Source: a virus
Direction: 5' to 3' (one strand)
Length of the DNA: 40,510 nucleotides
Virus record (IMG/VR): IMGVR_UViG_3300011997_000005
Location: 1-40,510 of that record
Shown here: positions 6,979 to 17,479 of the stretch, in pieces
Layout of the letters: each line of letters begins with the position of its first letter
How positions within the stretch are numbered: position 1 is the first letter of the stretch
Made by a program: the position numbers and the translations under genes
Notes under the pieces: generated by a model
Told to the model about the DNA's origin: nothing
Database searches by the model: none
The model's input: the letters and a program-made list of their open reading frames with translations, nothing else

Positions 6979-7953
6979 ATGGCACTAACTTATGGCGTAC
7001 CCGGATCAATCGCTCCTTTAACAACCAATAGTGTCGTTGGGGCAACAGATAGTAGTCTCGGTAATGTACTTGGGCAGGTAACTGGGACTCAGGATCAAGC
7101 GGCTCCCGGACAGCCATTAGGTGCCAGTATAGCGCCTACCCTTACTCCCGACCAAATAGCCGCCCAGCAAGCCGCTGCAACAGCAGCCGCAACCGCCGCC
7201 GCCAACGATACCGCTATCAACAACGGCATTAACACCCTCGGTACTCAACAGGCCGCCGGAAATCAGGGTATCCTCAACTCCTACAACACAGCCTTTGGCA
7301 ACCTCCTAAACGGTAAAACCAACGCTCTCAACGGTTACAACAACACCCGCAATCAAACCCAGCTCGATAACCAGACCGCCCAAGATAACATCGGGCAGGG
7401 TGTCGGCAGTACCAATCAAGCCCTGCAACGCTTACTAGGCTCTCACGGGGCTGGTAGCTCCAGTGCCGCCCAAATCCTCGCTCCTTACGCTGCGGCGCAC
7501 CAGGGGGCTATCCAGAGCGGTCAGGTGCAGAACACCTATGACAAGAACATGTCGGGTATCGACCAAGCGATCAACAACTACAACACTAGCTACGACACCT
7601 CACAAGCTAACCTCGCCAAGCAACGCGACCAACAGTACGGCACTCTCCAGCAGGGCATTGATAACTCCAAGGCCAGTTTGCTCGGTCAGCGTAGCGATGC
7701 GGTTAATAACCAATCTCAGATCCAGAGCTTACTCAACGCCGCGGCCTCGCTCGGTATCACTCCAGCCTTTACCCCACAAGCCGTCAATGCGGCCGCTCCG
7801 ACCCTCGACCAGTACAACTACACCCCCAACGGCGCTCCGACAGTCGGCGGCGCTACTCCTAACGGCAACTCGGCTCTAAGTCAAAGTGCAGGGCCATTCT
7901 GGAGCCTCTTAAACGGGCAAAAAGATAAGACACTAACTGGAGCAACAGCATGA
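6979..7953 (+). CDS. Gln/Asn/Ala-rich internal virion protein
   Basis: 324 residues, ATG with TTAAGGA. Very rich in Gln, Asn, Ala and Ser, with helical Gln-repeat stretches such as NQTQLDNQTAQDNIGQG and little hydrophobic core. It is the first of three consecutive genes ending with the 1434-residue protein, the position of internal or ejected proteins in short-tailed phages. The stop overlaps the next ATG (ATGA). Role inferred from order and composition. Confidence 0.55.
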   Translation: MALTYGVPGSIAPLTTNSVVGATDSSLGNVLGQVTGTQDQAAPGQPLGASIAPTLTPDQIAAQQAAATAAATAAANDTAINNGINTLGTQQAAGNQGILNSYNTAFGNLLNGKTNALNGYNNTRNQTQLDNQTAQDNIGQGVGSTNQALQRLLGSHGAGSSSAAQILAPYAAAHQGAIQSGQVQNTYDKNMSGIDQAINNYNTSYDTSQANLAKQRDQQYGTLQQGIDNSKASLLGQRSDAVNNQSQIQSLLNAAASLGITPAFTPQAVNAAAPTLDQYNYTPNGAPTVGGATPNGNSALSQSAGPFWSLLNGQKDKTLTGATA

Positions 7954-8459
7954 ACCTCTTAGGAGCCTTACAGCAATTATTAGGCGGGGTAGGACACGCT
8001 GTTAATCAAGGTGTCAGTGGGCTTACTCATTCTCAGCAACAACAGCCAATTACCGACCAACATGGCGGTATAGGTGGCCCTGCCCCACAGATGTTGCCCC
8101 ATCAGTACGCTCAACTCCAGCGTATGCAACCAATAGCTCCGATGAAACCAATGCCTACGAACGGCCAAGTAGACCCCCATAGCCAAGCTCTTTATAACCA
8201 AGCTATGCAGTGGTATCAGCGAGCGCAACCTCTACAAGTTCAGCCAAATATAACTGGAACTGCTGGGGGCTGGAACGGTAACCCACAAGAGCTACAAGGC
8301 TATTTCGGGCAAACGCAGGGTTACAACCAGAACGACTTATCCCAAGGTATTCAAGGTGGAACGGTCAATCAAGGATACATTCCCATGCAAGGCTCTAATG
8401 GTGCTGCTGCTCGACCAATACAGGGTAGTCCCTTCAACCAGCTAACAGGTATGAAATAG
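7950..8459 (+). CDS. Gln/Pro/Gly-rich virion-associated protein
   Basis: 169 residues, ATG overlapping the previous stop, GGAG upstream. Low-complexity Gln/Pro/Met/Gly sequence (PHQYAQLQRMQPIAPMKPMP) with a short hydrophobic N-terminus (LLGALQQLLGGVGHAV). That N-terminus resembles the start of the next gene's product (LLQWLSSEVGGAANAVGHA), suggesting a shared targeting or membrane-active segment. Probably ejected or packaged with the large protein. Confidence 0.5.
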   Translation: MNLLGALQQLLGGVGHAVNQGVSGLTHSQQQQPITDQHGGIGGPAPQMLPHQYAQLQRMQPIAPMKPMPTNGQVDPHSQALYNQAMQWYQRAQPLQVQPNITGTAGGWNGNPQELQGYFGQTQGYNQNDLSQGIQGGTVNQGYIPMQGSNGAAARPIQGSPFNQLTGMK

Positions 8460-8468
8460 GAGGCTACA

Positions 8469-11400
8469 TTGGCTTCACTATTACAATGGCTTAGTAGTGA
8501 GGTCGGCGGTGCGGCTAACGCTGTTGGTCATGCCTTTGGCGGGGTAGAGAATGCCGCTGGGCAAGCGGTTAATAACATCGCCCAAGGTCACCCATTTAGC
8601 AATCAACCCCAACGACCACAGCAAATACAGCGACCCGTACAGCAACGCCCTGTACAGCAGCCTCAGTTCCATATGCCGCAAATGCCGTTTCAGCCACAGA
8701 TCAACCAAGCGGCGCAGGTGGCTTTACCTGCGGTCAGGAACGTAGCTAATGCTATCCCTCAAGTAGTCAATAAGGTTGCTCAAACCCCCGTACTCGGCAA
8801 TCAAAAATACAATGTTGGTCAGTTATTCAACGATACTGTTCAGAAGCCTTTTATCAATCCAGCAGTACAGGGCGGTCAGGCGTTGACCCAAATGCAGATC
8901 AACAACGCCAATAATCGCCCGACCATGCAGGGTATCAACACTCCCCAGCTTATCGGCAACGCCATTACTACAGGCATTAACGGAGCAACTATGGGCGGGG
9001 GATCGCTCCTAGCCAATGGGGCTGAGAAGTTAGCGGCTCCCCTGCTCGGCAAACTTGGCGGGGGATTGGCTGCAAAAGCCGCCACTAACTTTGTTCGCAC
9101 TACCGCCGCAACACTCCCCGCCACGGCTGCTTATGGTGGGGCTTCCGTCTTGCAGCAGGGCGACACTAACCCACTCGATATTCTTAAAGGTGTCGGCCAA
9201 GGCGCACTTATGGCTCCCGCTATGGGTATAGTCCACGGAGCCTTACCAGTTGCGGGTGCAGGTATCAAAGCCACGGGTAAGGGCGCACAAGCGGTTACCC
9301 AGACCCTCGCCGATGCTAATAAAGCCGTAGGTCAGGCCGGACACATCGACCTCGGAGCTACTATAGGTAAAGACGCTGGTAAGGGGGTTGCTCCCGATCC
9401 CAAGAACTTTAAGACTGCGGATGCCTTTATAAAGGCTCACGGAGAACCCCAATACCACGGCACTGATCGCACTTTTAACATAGCGGATGCTAAACCAACG
9501 AGCGGTACAAGTGGTACGGGTATCAACCTAATCAACTCAAAAGAAGTTGCCAGTGGCTTCGGTAAGAATGTTCACGAAGTATACCCAAGCCTACATAACC
9601 CCTTAGATATATCGGGCAATATAACAGCCAGTGATGCAAGCCGACTCAATAAGGCATTTCAGGGCGTTAAGTTTCAGGCAGGAGATAAGGGTACAGATGT
9701 TGTCAGCCTTATAAATACCCGTAATCTTAGCGAGCCAGACGTTATTAGCCGCATGAAATCGGCTGGCTACGATGGATTTGTGCGGCAGGGTAATGGGACT
9801 AAAGTTTCAGTACCCCTAGAAGCAAGTCAACTCAAGACTAAGCAACAACTCACGGATATTTATAATCAAGCCCCCTCCCCCTCGGTTATAGGTAAAGACA
9901 AACCCGTAGCCGAGCCTAAACTCCCCACCCGTGGGCTAACTAAGGGTATTAAAGGATCGCCTAACTTCTCGCCGGAATTACAAAAAGCCGTGACGAGTGA
10001 GTATGCCCCCTCAACTAATAAGGCTGCCCTAGAGGGTCAAGCAAAGTTCGCTAAACAATCATTGAATAAACAGAACAATACCGCTCTATCTCATCTCTCA
10101 TCTCATGCTCCCGTAGGCAAACAAGAGGTGGTGAACTTCGGTAAAACCATTCAAGCGTTAGACGCTGCTGGTAAGACCGATCAAGCTACCGTGATACATA
10201 ACCTACTAGCTAAGAAACTGACCGAGTCAGGGCAAACCTCACAGGCTGCCTCACTACTCTATAACCGTACTCCAGAGGGTATGCAGAACGTTGCTCTAAA
10301 GACACTCCGCAACGCTAAGGTGCCAGTTACTCCCGAATTGACCGCTAAGATACAGGTTCACATAAATGCGCTTAAGGCAGCCCCAGAGGGTACGCAGGCT
10401 CACTTTGAAGCGGCTCAAGCCCTAGCTAAGACTGTCAACCGCTTACTGCCTAGCAAGAATACCGACAAGTTATTCAGACTATGGCGCACTGGCCTGTTGA
10501 CTGGCCCACAAACGATGTCCAAGGTTGGCATATCACACGCTATTCAGAATGGCCTAGAGGCAGTATCAAGTGTCCCTGCAACTGGGCTAGACCACATTAT
10601 TGCTGGGGTTCGTGATCTTGTTGGCAAAGACGGGTTTAACTCTACCGCTATAACTGCCCGTGGTCAGGGTGACTTTATCAAAGGTACTAAGGCGGGAATT
10701 AAATTACTAGCAACGGGCAAGGATACTCTTAACTCAGGTGGGTTCCAAGGGTTCAATACCGAGATTGGCCGCCCTCAAGCTCGGTTTACAGGAGCGTTTA
10801 AGTTCCTCAATGGGTATATGGACAAGACTGAGCAAATTCACGCCGCTATCCCTAAAGGTTTCTACACCGCTGCTTACTCGAACGACCTCAACAAGCAGGC
10901 TATTGCGGCATGGCACTCAGGCGAGGGTACGGGTACACGATCAGCCTTTATTAAGAACTTCGTTAACAATCCTAGCGAAGCCGCTCACGCCGAGGCTCAA
11001 CATGCTGGGCAAATGGCGACTTTCCAGCAACAGACCAAGCTTGGGGGTGTAGCCGCTAAGGTACAAAGCGTCCCAGGGGGTAAGGTTCTCTCTCCGTTTG
11101 CCCATATTGCCTCGGCTATCCTAACGGACGCCGCTAACTATTCCCCTGTTGGTTTAGTTAAGCCCGTGATCGAGGCGGTCAAAGACAACGGGGCGGCAGG
11201 TTGGACTCCAACCGTTCAGAAGCACTTAGTCGAGGGATTAGGGCGGGGGATCACCGGAACCGCCGCTATGGGGGCAGGGTATGCGCTCTATAAGGCTGGA
11301 GTCATGGCGCTCGACTACCCAACCGATCCTAAGCAACAGGCACTCTGGAAAGCCAGTGGGAAGCAGCCTAACTCAATCCTCTTAAATGGCCAGTGGCGAC

Positions 11401-12773
11401 AACTAGCCTCACTTGGCCCCGAAGCAATTACGCTAGGCATGGGTGGGTACGCAGCTTCGGCTAATGATGTTGGCGGTAAAGGCAACGCAGCCATTGCTTC
11501 AATCGCTGGGGCGCTTAAAACTCTTAGTGGTGAATCATTCCTTAGTGGCGTGACAGGCGCAGCCGGAGCAATCAACAACCCGCAAATGAATGCTGCCTCA
11601 TTCTTGAAGAACCAGGCTAGTTCGATTATCCCTATCGCTGTAGGAACGCTCGCCAAAGCTCTCGATCCGACCCAGCGCCAAACAAATAATGCGTTGGAGG
11701 CTATTCAGTCAAAGATCCCAGGCTTGCGGCAAGGGCTTATACCCTCACAGACTGGACTAGGCCAAGATGTCCCTCGACAGGGTGGAGTAGCGACTAACCT
11801 AACTGACCCAACTCGCCCTAACAATGCAGCTAATAACCCCGTAATGAACGAGTTAAACAGGCTAGACGCTACCCATAACACGGTTTTCCCTGTACCCGTC
11901 AAGACTATCGGCTCAGGGGTTAATGCCGTTAAGTTAACGCCTCAACAAACATACGACCGTAACGCTATGGTTGGGCCACAGATTCAAGCGGCTTATCAGA
12001 ACGTTATAAACTCGGCTGGGTATGCAGGACTATCTGACGCTAACAAGGCTAAGGCGCTGGCTAACGCCGCCTCAGACATTAACTCTGTCGGCAACGTGAA
12101 TACCCTACAGGCCGTTGGTAGTCTGCCTCAAGCCCAGCAATCCTATAAAGGCTTATCGGTTAATCAAAAAGCTATGTTAGCCGGTAGCCCAACGAATAAG
12201 AACTATACCGCACTAGATGCTAACGGTAAGGCTATATCTACCACTAGCGATCCGGCTGCTACTTATCAGGCTCATTTAGCAACATTCAAGGCCGCTCAAG
12301 CCGCTGGAACTCTCACAGGCGCTAAAGCCTTTTCTACCCAGCAAGCCCTCACTAAAGAGTCAATCACCTCACAGTACCCTCAACCGGTGCTTGACTTCTA
12401 TAGCCTAAGCAAAACTGCCGCCTCAGCTTACCTCAACACACTCCCAGCCGCTCAAGCCAATCAGATATACTCGCAGGCACAACAGCTCGACAACCAGCTT
12501 AAAAGCTCAGGCCAAACTGCCACCTCCAAATACAAGTACGGCCTCGGCACTAAGCCCAAAGTCGCTAAGGCTCTCAAGATGCCCAAAATGCCGAAGATTG
12601 CCGCTCTCAAGTCCTCCAAGTTCTCGGTCAAAGCTCCCAAGGTTGGTAAGATCAAACTAGCTAAAATTAGTAAGCTCCCGATATGGAAGGCTCCCAAGGT
12701 CACGAAGTCAATCGCCTTTAAGGGGCCAGCTCCGACCAAGACCCCACGGCTAAAGTTACCGAAGCTAGCGTAA
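8469..12773 (+). CDS. Large internal virion (polyvalent) protein with ADP-ribosyltransferase-like domain
   Basis: 1434 residues, TTG start 7 nt after AGGAGG. The amphipathic N-terminus leads to a Gln/Pro linker (41-90) and Gly/Ala-rich helices. Residues about 329-450 contain YHGT (329-332), GTGINL, HNPLD (376-380) and GYDGF (433-437), the pattern of ADP-ribosyltransferase domains in phage polyvalent proteins. Residues about 660-1150 are helical with hydrophobic stretches, and the last about 85 residues are a Lys/Pro repeat (KMPKMPK, KAPKV). Likely ejected with DNA to act on the host early. No lytic transglycosylase motif is seen. Confidence 0.65.
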   Translation: MASLLQWLSSEVGGAANAVGHAFGGVENAAGQAVNNIAQGHPFSNQPQRPQQIQRPVQQRPVQQPQFHMPQMPFQPQINQAAQVALPAVRNVANAIPQVVNKVAQTPVLGNQKYNVGQLFNDTVQKPFINPAVQGGQALTQMQINNANNRPTMQGINTPQLIGNAITTGINGATMGGGSLLANGAEKLAAPLLGKLGGGLAAKAATNFVRTTAATLPATAAYGGASVLQQGDTNPLDILKGVGQGALMAPAMGIVHGALPVAGAGIKATGKGAQAVTQTLADANKAVGQAGHIDLGATIGKDAGKGVAPDPKNFKTADAFIKAHGEPQYHGTDRTFNIADAKPTSGTSGTGINLINSKEVASGFGKNVHEVYPSLHNPLDISGNITASDASRLNKAFQGVKFQAGDKGTDVVSLINTRNLSEPDVISRMKSAGYDGFVRQGNGTKVSVPLEASQLKTKQQLTDIYNQAPSPSVIGKDKPVAEPKLPTRGLTKGIKGSPNFSPELQKAVTSEYAPSTNKAALEGQAKFAKQSLNKQNNTALSHLSSHAPVGKQEVVNFGKTIQALDAAGKTDQATVIHNLLAKKLTESGQTSQAASLLYNRTPEGMQNVALKTLRNAKVPVTPELTAKIQVHINALKAAPEGTQAHFEAAQALAKTVNRLLPSKNTDKLFRLWRTGLLTGPQTMSKVGISHAIQNGLEAVSSVPATGLDHIIAGVRDLVGKDGFNSTAITARGQGDFIKGTKAGIKLLATGKDTLNSGGFQGFNTEIGRPQARFTGAFKFLNGYMDKTEQIHAAIPKGFYTAAYSNDLNKQAIAAWHSGEGTGTRSAFIKNFVNNPSEAAHAEAQHAGQMATFQQQTKLGGVAAKVQSVPGGKVLSPFAHIASAILTDAANYSPVGLVKPVIEAVKDNGAAGWTPTVQKHLVEGLGRGITGTAAMGAGYALYKAGVMALDYPTDPKQQALWKASGKQPNSILLNGQWRQLASLGPEAITLGMGGYAASANDVGGKGNAAIASIAGALKTLSGESFLSGVTGAAGAINNPQMNAASFLKNQASSIIPIAVGTLAKALDPTQRQTNNALEAIQSKIPGLRQGLIPSQTGLGQDVPRQGGVATNLTDPTRPNNAANNPVMNELNRLDATHNTVFPVPVKTIGSGVNAVKLTPQQTYDRNAMVGPQIQAAYQNVINSAGYAGLSDANKAKALANAASDINSVGNVNTLQAVGSLPQAQQSYKGLSVNQKAMLAGSPTNKNYTALDANGKAISTTSDPAATYQAHLATFKAAQAAGTLTGAKAFSTQQALTKESITSQYPQPVLDFYSLSKTAASAYLNTLPAAQANQIYSQAQQLDNQLKSSGQTATSKYKYGLGTKPKVAKALKMPKMPKIAALKSSKFSVKAPKVGKIKLAKISKLPIWKAPKVTKSIAFKGPAPTKTPRLKLPKLA

Positions 12774-12784
12774 GCATGTATAAT
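12756..12784 (+). promoter_or_regulatory. Promoter TTACCG-17-TATAAT
   Basis: TTACCG (12756-12761), 17-nt spacer with AGCGTAAGC (a variant of AGCCTAAGC) and a perfect TATAAT (12779-12784). It overlaps the end of the 8469 gene and drives the tail genes from 12808. Confidence 0.65.
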
Positions 12785-12807
12785 ATGCGTAATAAGGAAC
12801 TCTACTA

Positions 12808-13524
12808 ATGTCATTTAAAATGACCGTGACAGATGCTATAACTGCTTCCTTCCTCTTGGCCAATGGTAAGGCAGTTCCCCCAGCCGTAGGGTCTACCAAG
12901 TACGTCAAACTCCAAGCCCTTTTGAATTACTACCAGAACGAGTGGGCTGACGAGGCTGACACTTATTGGTTAAGCCTGCGTAGCGTCTTCACCCTACCGT
13001 CTATTACAGCCACCGACACTTACGCAATTCCTGCTACTGTCGGGCGTGTTTCAGGCCAAGAGGGTGACTTTGTGCGTATCTATCACACCGATGGCATTAG
13101 TGAATCCGACTATACGTTAGTGCCAATCACTCGCCTATATGACTCTGACACCACAATTAACAACTACGGCAAGCCTCGTCTCAACGCTAACGGCACTTGC
13201 GCTCAGGTGGGTGATAACATCGTGTTCAGCCGAGCCTTTGTCGCCACCGATCCGCAGTTTGGTGGGACATTGAAGATTGCGGGCTATACCTTTCCAGCTA
13301 CACTCGTTAACCCGACCGATGTGATTGCGGTTGATAAACCCCAATGGTTGTGCGCTCGTGTAGCTGCCGAGTTCATTAGGACAGATGTTACCCGTGTCCA
13401 ACTATATGGTTCACTGATTGACCAAGCTAAGGAAGCTATGGATCAAATGAAGTCCAACAACTCCGCACAAGACGAGTCGGTTTACACGGGTAGCTTCAGG
13501 CCATTAGGAAGCACTTGGGACTGA
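12808..13524 (+). CDS. Head-tail adaptor / tail tubular protein A-like
   Basis: 238 residues, ATG with AATAAGGAA. The N-terminal helix pattern (KYVKLQALLNYYQNEWADE), a central strand-rich part (SVFTLPSITATDTYAIP) and a C-terminal helix (YGSLIDQAKEAMDQMKSNN) fit short-tailed phage adaptors that bind under the portal. It directly precedes the nozzle-like gene, as in other podoviruses. The call depends on fold pattern and synteny, not on a motif. Confidence 0.55.
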   Translation: MSFKMTVTDAITASFLLANGKAVPPAVGSTKYVKLQALLNYYQNEWADEADTYWLSLRSVFTLPSITATDTYAIPATVGRVSGQEGDFVRIYHTDGISESDYTLVPITRLYDSDTTINNYGKPRLNANGTCAQVGDNIVFSRAFVATDPQFGGTLKIAGYTFPATLVNPTDVIAVDKPQWLCARVAAEFIRTDVTRVQLYGSLIDQAKEAMDQMKSNNSAQDESVYTGSFRPLGSTWD

Positions 13525-13525
13525 T

Positions 13526-15571
13526 ATGTTAAGCTCACCCAAGCCCATCAAAACCCCGACAATTAAACGTATATCCTCGAAAAACTGGCTTAAAGGAGTG
13601 GTCACAGCCCTGGATGACGGCAGGACACCCATAGATGGTATTAGGGCTATGGGCAATTGCGTCCTTGACCAAGATGGTACTATACGACCAAGACCGTCAC
13701 TTGTCAAGTATGGTACGCAACCAACAGGGCAAATTTTAGGTGAAGTCTATGAGTTCGAGAAAGCTAACGGTACAGCTAACCAATACTGGCTGTGTACGGT
13801 TCAACTTGTAGCTGGAGTTGCCAGTGTCTATGTTTCCCAAGATGGTGGGGCATGGACAATCTGTGCGGGTAAGACCTACGATACGGCGGCTCTATGCCAT
13901 TTTGTGCAGATCGACGATAAAGTGCTGGTCTTAAACGGGACGGACGCCCTCAGCTATCTTGATACTCCCACCTTATCTGTTACCCCCTTTACAGCTCTAG
14001 CGGCTCAGGGGATTACCGCCGCTACTCCTACGGGTATGAGTGGAGCCACTACTAAGTATTGGTATCAGGTATCGGCTAACTCAACCGTCGGTGAAACGGC
14101 CGCTTCGGCTGCGGTCAATACAGGGGCTACCAGTTGTAAACTTCGGTCGTTGTGGACATCAGGAACGGATTATGTGACGGTGACATGGCCCGCTAACGCC
14201 TCAGCAACGGCCACTACTACATACAATGTGTACTTATCAGTTCAAGACCCCGCTTCGGGGGGTACGGCTATTCTCCTAGCTTCTGGGGTATCGGGGCTGA
14301 CCTATAAGGACACAGGGACTATCCAGCCTGATGTATCGACTCCGGCTCCGTTGGGCGATACAACCGCTGGGCCAAAGTGTACCCGTGGCGCAGCTATCAA
14401 CGGCCAAGTCTTTCTGGTGGGTGACGCTACCAATCCGCATTACATCCGCAACGGTGGTACGGGAGCCTCAGTGCTTGACTTCTCCCCCTTTAATGGTGGT
14501 GGTTGGACTGAGGTTGGCCGAGGGACTAAAGAGTTTCCAGTGCGCGTTATGGGCTATCGGGACGGTAAGGGCAACCCTCAGATCACTGTGTTGTGCCGAG
14601 GCTCAAATGGTACAGGCAAACGCTACCTAATGAACCCATCCAGTATCACGTCTGGCACGACAACGATTGCGTTCTTTGCTGTGACCGAGGACAACGGCCA
14701 AGACGGGACAGATTCACCCGATGGCGTGGTTCTCTATAAGGACTCCTTGTGGTATCCGTCACGGGACGGCTTCAAGACTACCGGAACCAAACCTCAGCTC
14801 CAGAACATCTTGAGTACCGATACCATCTCCGAAACCATCATCGGGGATGTCAAAAACCTCAACTCTAAGTACATGGTTAACGCTGTAGGACTCCCATATC
14901 AGGGATTTATCTATTGGGCGCTCGCAAATGGTAGTAATACTAACAACGAAATCTGGGTGCTTGACCTCAACCGTGGTGGCGCATGGATGAAACCGTGGAA
15001 TATTGCGGCTTCTTGGATGGTGCTGTACAACTCGTCAGATGGCATGACCCATCACCTTGTTCTCTCACCAGCTAACGTCTTGTACGAGCTAAGTTACTCT
15101 CAAGCCTCCAATGATAATGGAACCTCATTTGCTACCAACATCACATCTGGCCTAATCAAGTTCTCCGAGGATACCCTAGAGTGGGTCAAGGTGATTGATA
15201 TTAGCTTCGTACTCCTACGACCTAACGGAGCCATTAACTTCACTATTTCGGGTAAGACCGAGGACTCATCACTGGCGGCCGTGGGTACCGGTTCTTATAC
15301 CGGCACGAGTACGATTGCTGGCTGGGGTGAGGCTGGCTGGGGTGGCTCACCCGATGCGGTCGCTCCCCTAACCCCGAAAATCTACGGTTGGAGTAACTTC
15401 TCGGCTATTCCCATATCGTTTGGGATTGCTCAACAACTGGTGACGATTGAGATTGACGACACCCTCAACTATTTGCAGTGGGAGCTAGATACCAATTCGA
15501 TAGCGACCGATTACCAGCTTGCGGATTGTATCATTCGCTACGTTGATGTAGGTGTTCTAGACCTCTCATAA
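13526..15571 (+). CDS. Tail nozzle / tail tubular protein B-like with Fn3-like insert
   Basis: 681 residues, ATG one base after the previous stop. The N-terminus has GNCVLDQDGTIRPRP (about 47-61), typical of nozzle or stabilisation proteins that thread through the tail. Residues about 165-265 (STVGETAASAAVN...YVTVTWPANA...YNVYLS) form a fibronectin-III-like unit. The rest is beta-propeller-like with Trp/Gly strands. With the adaptor at 12808 it implies a short non-contractile tail. Confidence 0.6.
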   Translation: MLSSPKPIKTPTIKRISSKNWLKGVVTALDDGRTPIDGIRAMGNCVLDQDGTIRPRPSLVKYGTQPTGQILGEVYEFEKANGTANQYWLCTVQLVAGVASVYVSQDGGAWTICAGKTYDTAALCHFVQIDDKVLVLNGTDALSYLDTPTLSVTPFTALAAQGITAATPTGMSGATTKYWYQVSANSTVGETAASAAVNTGATSCKLRSLWTSGTDYVTVTWPANASATATTTYNVYLSVQDPASGGTAILLASGVSGLTYKDTGTIQPDVSTPAPLGDTTAGPKCTRGAAINGQVFLVGDATNPHYIRNGGTGASVLDFSPFNGGGWTEVGRGTKEFPVRVMGYRDGKGNPQITVLCRGSNGTGKRYLMNPSSITSGTTTIAFFAVTEDNGQDGTDSPDGVVLYKDSLWYPSRDGFKTTGTKPQLQNILSTDTISETIIGDVKNLNSKYMVNAVGLPYQGFIYWALANGSNTNNEIWVLDLNRGGAWMKPWNIAASWMVLYNSSDGMTHHLVLSPANVLYELSYSQASNDNGTSFATNITSGLIKFSEDTLEWVKVIDISFVLLRPNGAINFTISGKTEDSSLAAVGTGSYTGTSTIAGWGEAGWGGSPDAVAPLTPKIYGWSNFSAIPISFGIAQQLVTIEIDDTLNYLQWELDTNSIATDYQLADCIIRYVDVGVLDLS

Positions 15572-15605
15572 ATGTTATAACTGTACTAACAAGGATAAGA
15601 ATTAA

Positions 15606-17435
15606 ATGTCAGCTTCAGCCACCGATTATTTTCAAAAAGCTAGTAACGGCACTCGCCCGTCACCAACTACTCTAACTGGCACTAAGGCCATTGGAGCATC
15701 CTCTATCTCCTGCGGAGCCTTAACAGGCTGGGCAACCTCAACTGGTGTAAGTTTCTGTATCTACACCACGGACACATCAGGCCTCAAGGTTGCAGGATCG
15801 CAAACTGATTGGGTAGGTGTAGTATCTGGCTCGACCATAACTAACCTGACCCTCAAAGCTGGTTCGGATAATGGCTACTCCATTGGGGCTATCGTCGAAG
15901 CCGCCCCAATAGCGGCATGGGCTGACAACATGGTTACGGGTATCACCGCTCACGCTAACCAAGACGGCTCACTCATCGCCTCGGCTGTTCAGACCGCCCT
16001 CGGCCAAGGTGCGGCGACTGGCGCAGGTTGGACAACTCTCGGTGTGACCCTCAACACCGTGACCGCTCTGGGCAACCGTTCGTACTCTGGAGTCATAAAT
16101 GGCTCCGACCAAACGGGTATCCTTTCCCCCGGTATGCGCCTCCGTACCACCCGTACCGTAGCCGCCCCGACCCAATGTACCTCCCTAAATGGTACGACTC
16201 AGTATTACTCGAAGACCTCACCAGCAGGAATGACGTTTACTGATGACTTTGTAGTGAGTGCTTGGGTGAAATTAAGTAGTTATGCAGTCGCCCCAATCGC
16301 ATCCCGTTATAACGGTACGAGTGGCTGGCTTTGCTACATAGATACTACTGGCCAAGTAATTTTAAACGGCTATAACGCTGGTTCTGGTAACTTGTCACAA
16401 ATTAAGTCTTATCAGTCAGTACCCTTAAACAAATGGGTACACGTTACGGCACAACTAGATATGTCGTCTTTTACCGCCACCACCACTACCAGCTATGTAA
16501 TGATTGATGGAGTAGCTGTTCCTAGCTTTGTGGCTCGTTCTGGCACTAACCCTACCACTTTAGTCCAAGCGGGCAATTTAGAGATTGGTTCCTATAACGG
16601 CGGTACATCACCGTTCCCAGGTAAAATCGCCCAAGTAGCTATCTACTCCGCCAAGGTCACTCAGGCCACAATCCTCGCCTCCATGCACCAGACCCTAACT
16701 GGCTCCGAAACCTCCCTAATCTCGGCTTATAGCTTCAACAACTCCATCACCGACCTCAACGCCAACGCCAACAACCTGACGGCTAACGGTTCAGCTGTGG
16801 CCACCGCTACCGACTCACCCTATGGTGGACAGGCTGACGGTACGATCTCAAGCACCATCGACTACGGGATTATCACCAAAACCGCATTCTCGACCAACAC
16901 CACGCTGACCGTACAAGTCCCAGAAGGTTGTGCCATCCCGACCTCTGGTGGAGTGAGTGCTGTTAGTTATAGTACGCAGAAAGTCCCGTATGGCTGGCCT
17001 GCTCAAACTGGTAAATGGCGAGTAGAAACATTAGCGGGTACTTCAATAACAGTTGGGATTGCTGGTATAAATGTTTGGTATTCATCAGTTGGCCTTTTCG
17101 CCTTAAACGTACCTATCGGTAGCTGGCAACGAGGTTATCAAGGCAACTTCCGTCTGAATAGCACTGTTTCAGGAGTTCGTTCGGGTCACTTCACTGTCGC
17201 CGACACCGCTCCGACCAACGCAGTCCGTACTCAGGATATGACTTATTGGATGTATGGTGATGTGAATACGACTGACTTAGTACGCCAAATCAACAAGTCA
17301 ACCGCCTATACAATAGCTGCCGCAACCGTAAACAGCGTCTATGGCGATATTACCAGTGCGTCTGGCACAGAAGTATATAAGCTCGATGGCGACCAAGGCC
17401 AGTGTAGCCTTTACGTCGATAACGCCTACGCCTAA
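15606..17435 (+). CDS. Tail protein with LamG/concanavalin-like domain
   Basis: 609 residues, ATG with ACAAGGATAAG. Residues about 190-385 contain the LamG layout: ATQYYSK-type opening, VSAWVKL, WVHVTAQLD, IDGVAVPSF, GSYNGG and FPGKIAQVAIYSAKVT. This fold binds carbohydrate. An N-terminal region (1-160) probably joins it to the tail, and the C-terminus is beta-rich. Likely a receptor-binding or tail-tip protein. It is followed by a broken small gene of similar style. Confidence 0.65.
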   Translation: MSASATDYFQKASNGTRPSPTTLTGTKAIGASSISCGALTGWATSTGVSFCIYTTDTSGLKVAGSQTDWVGVVSGSTITNLTLKAGSDNGYSIGAIVEAAPIAAWADNMVTGITAHANQDGSLIASAVQTALGQGAATGAGWTTLGVTLNTVTALGNRSYSGVINGSDQTGILSPGMRLRTTRTVAAPTQCTSLNGTTQYYSKTSPAGMTFTDDFVVSAWVKLSSYAVAPIASRYNGTSGWLCYIDTTGQVILNGYNAGSGNLSQIKSYQSVPLNKWVHVTAQLDMSSFTATTTTSYVMIDGVAVPSFVARSGTNPTTLVQAGNLEIGSYNGGTSPFPGKIAQVAIYSAKVTQATILASMHQTLTGSETSLISAYSFNNSITDLNANANNLTANGSAVATATDSPYGGQADGTISSTIDYGIITKTAFSTNTTLTVQVPEGCAIPTSGGVSAVSYSTQKVPYGWPAQTGKWRVETLAGTSITVGIAGINVWYSSVGLFALNVPIGSWQRGYQGNFRLNSTVSGVRSGHFTVADTAPTNAVRTQDMTYWMYGDVNTTDLVRQINKSTAYTIAAATVNSVYGDITSASGTEVYKLDGDQGQCSLYVDNAYA

Positions 17436-17479
17436 CTAACCCCCCAATGTGATACCATTACCCCATAAGGATAAGCACA

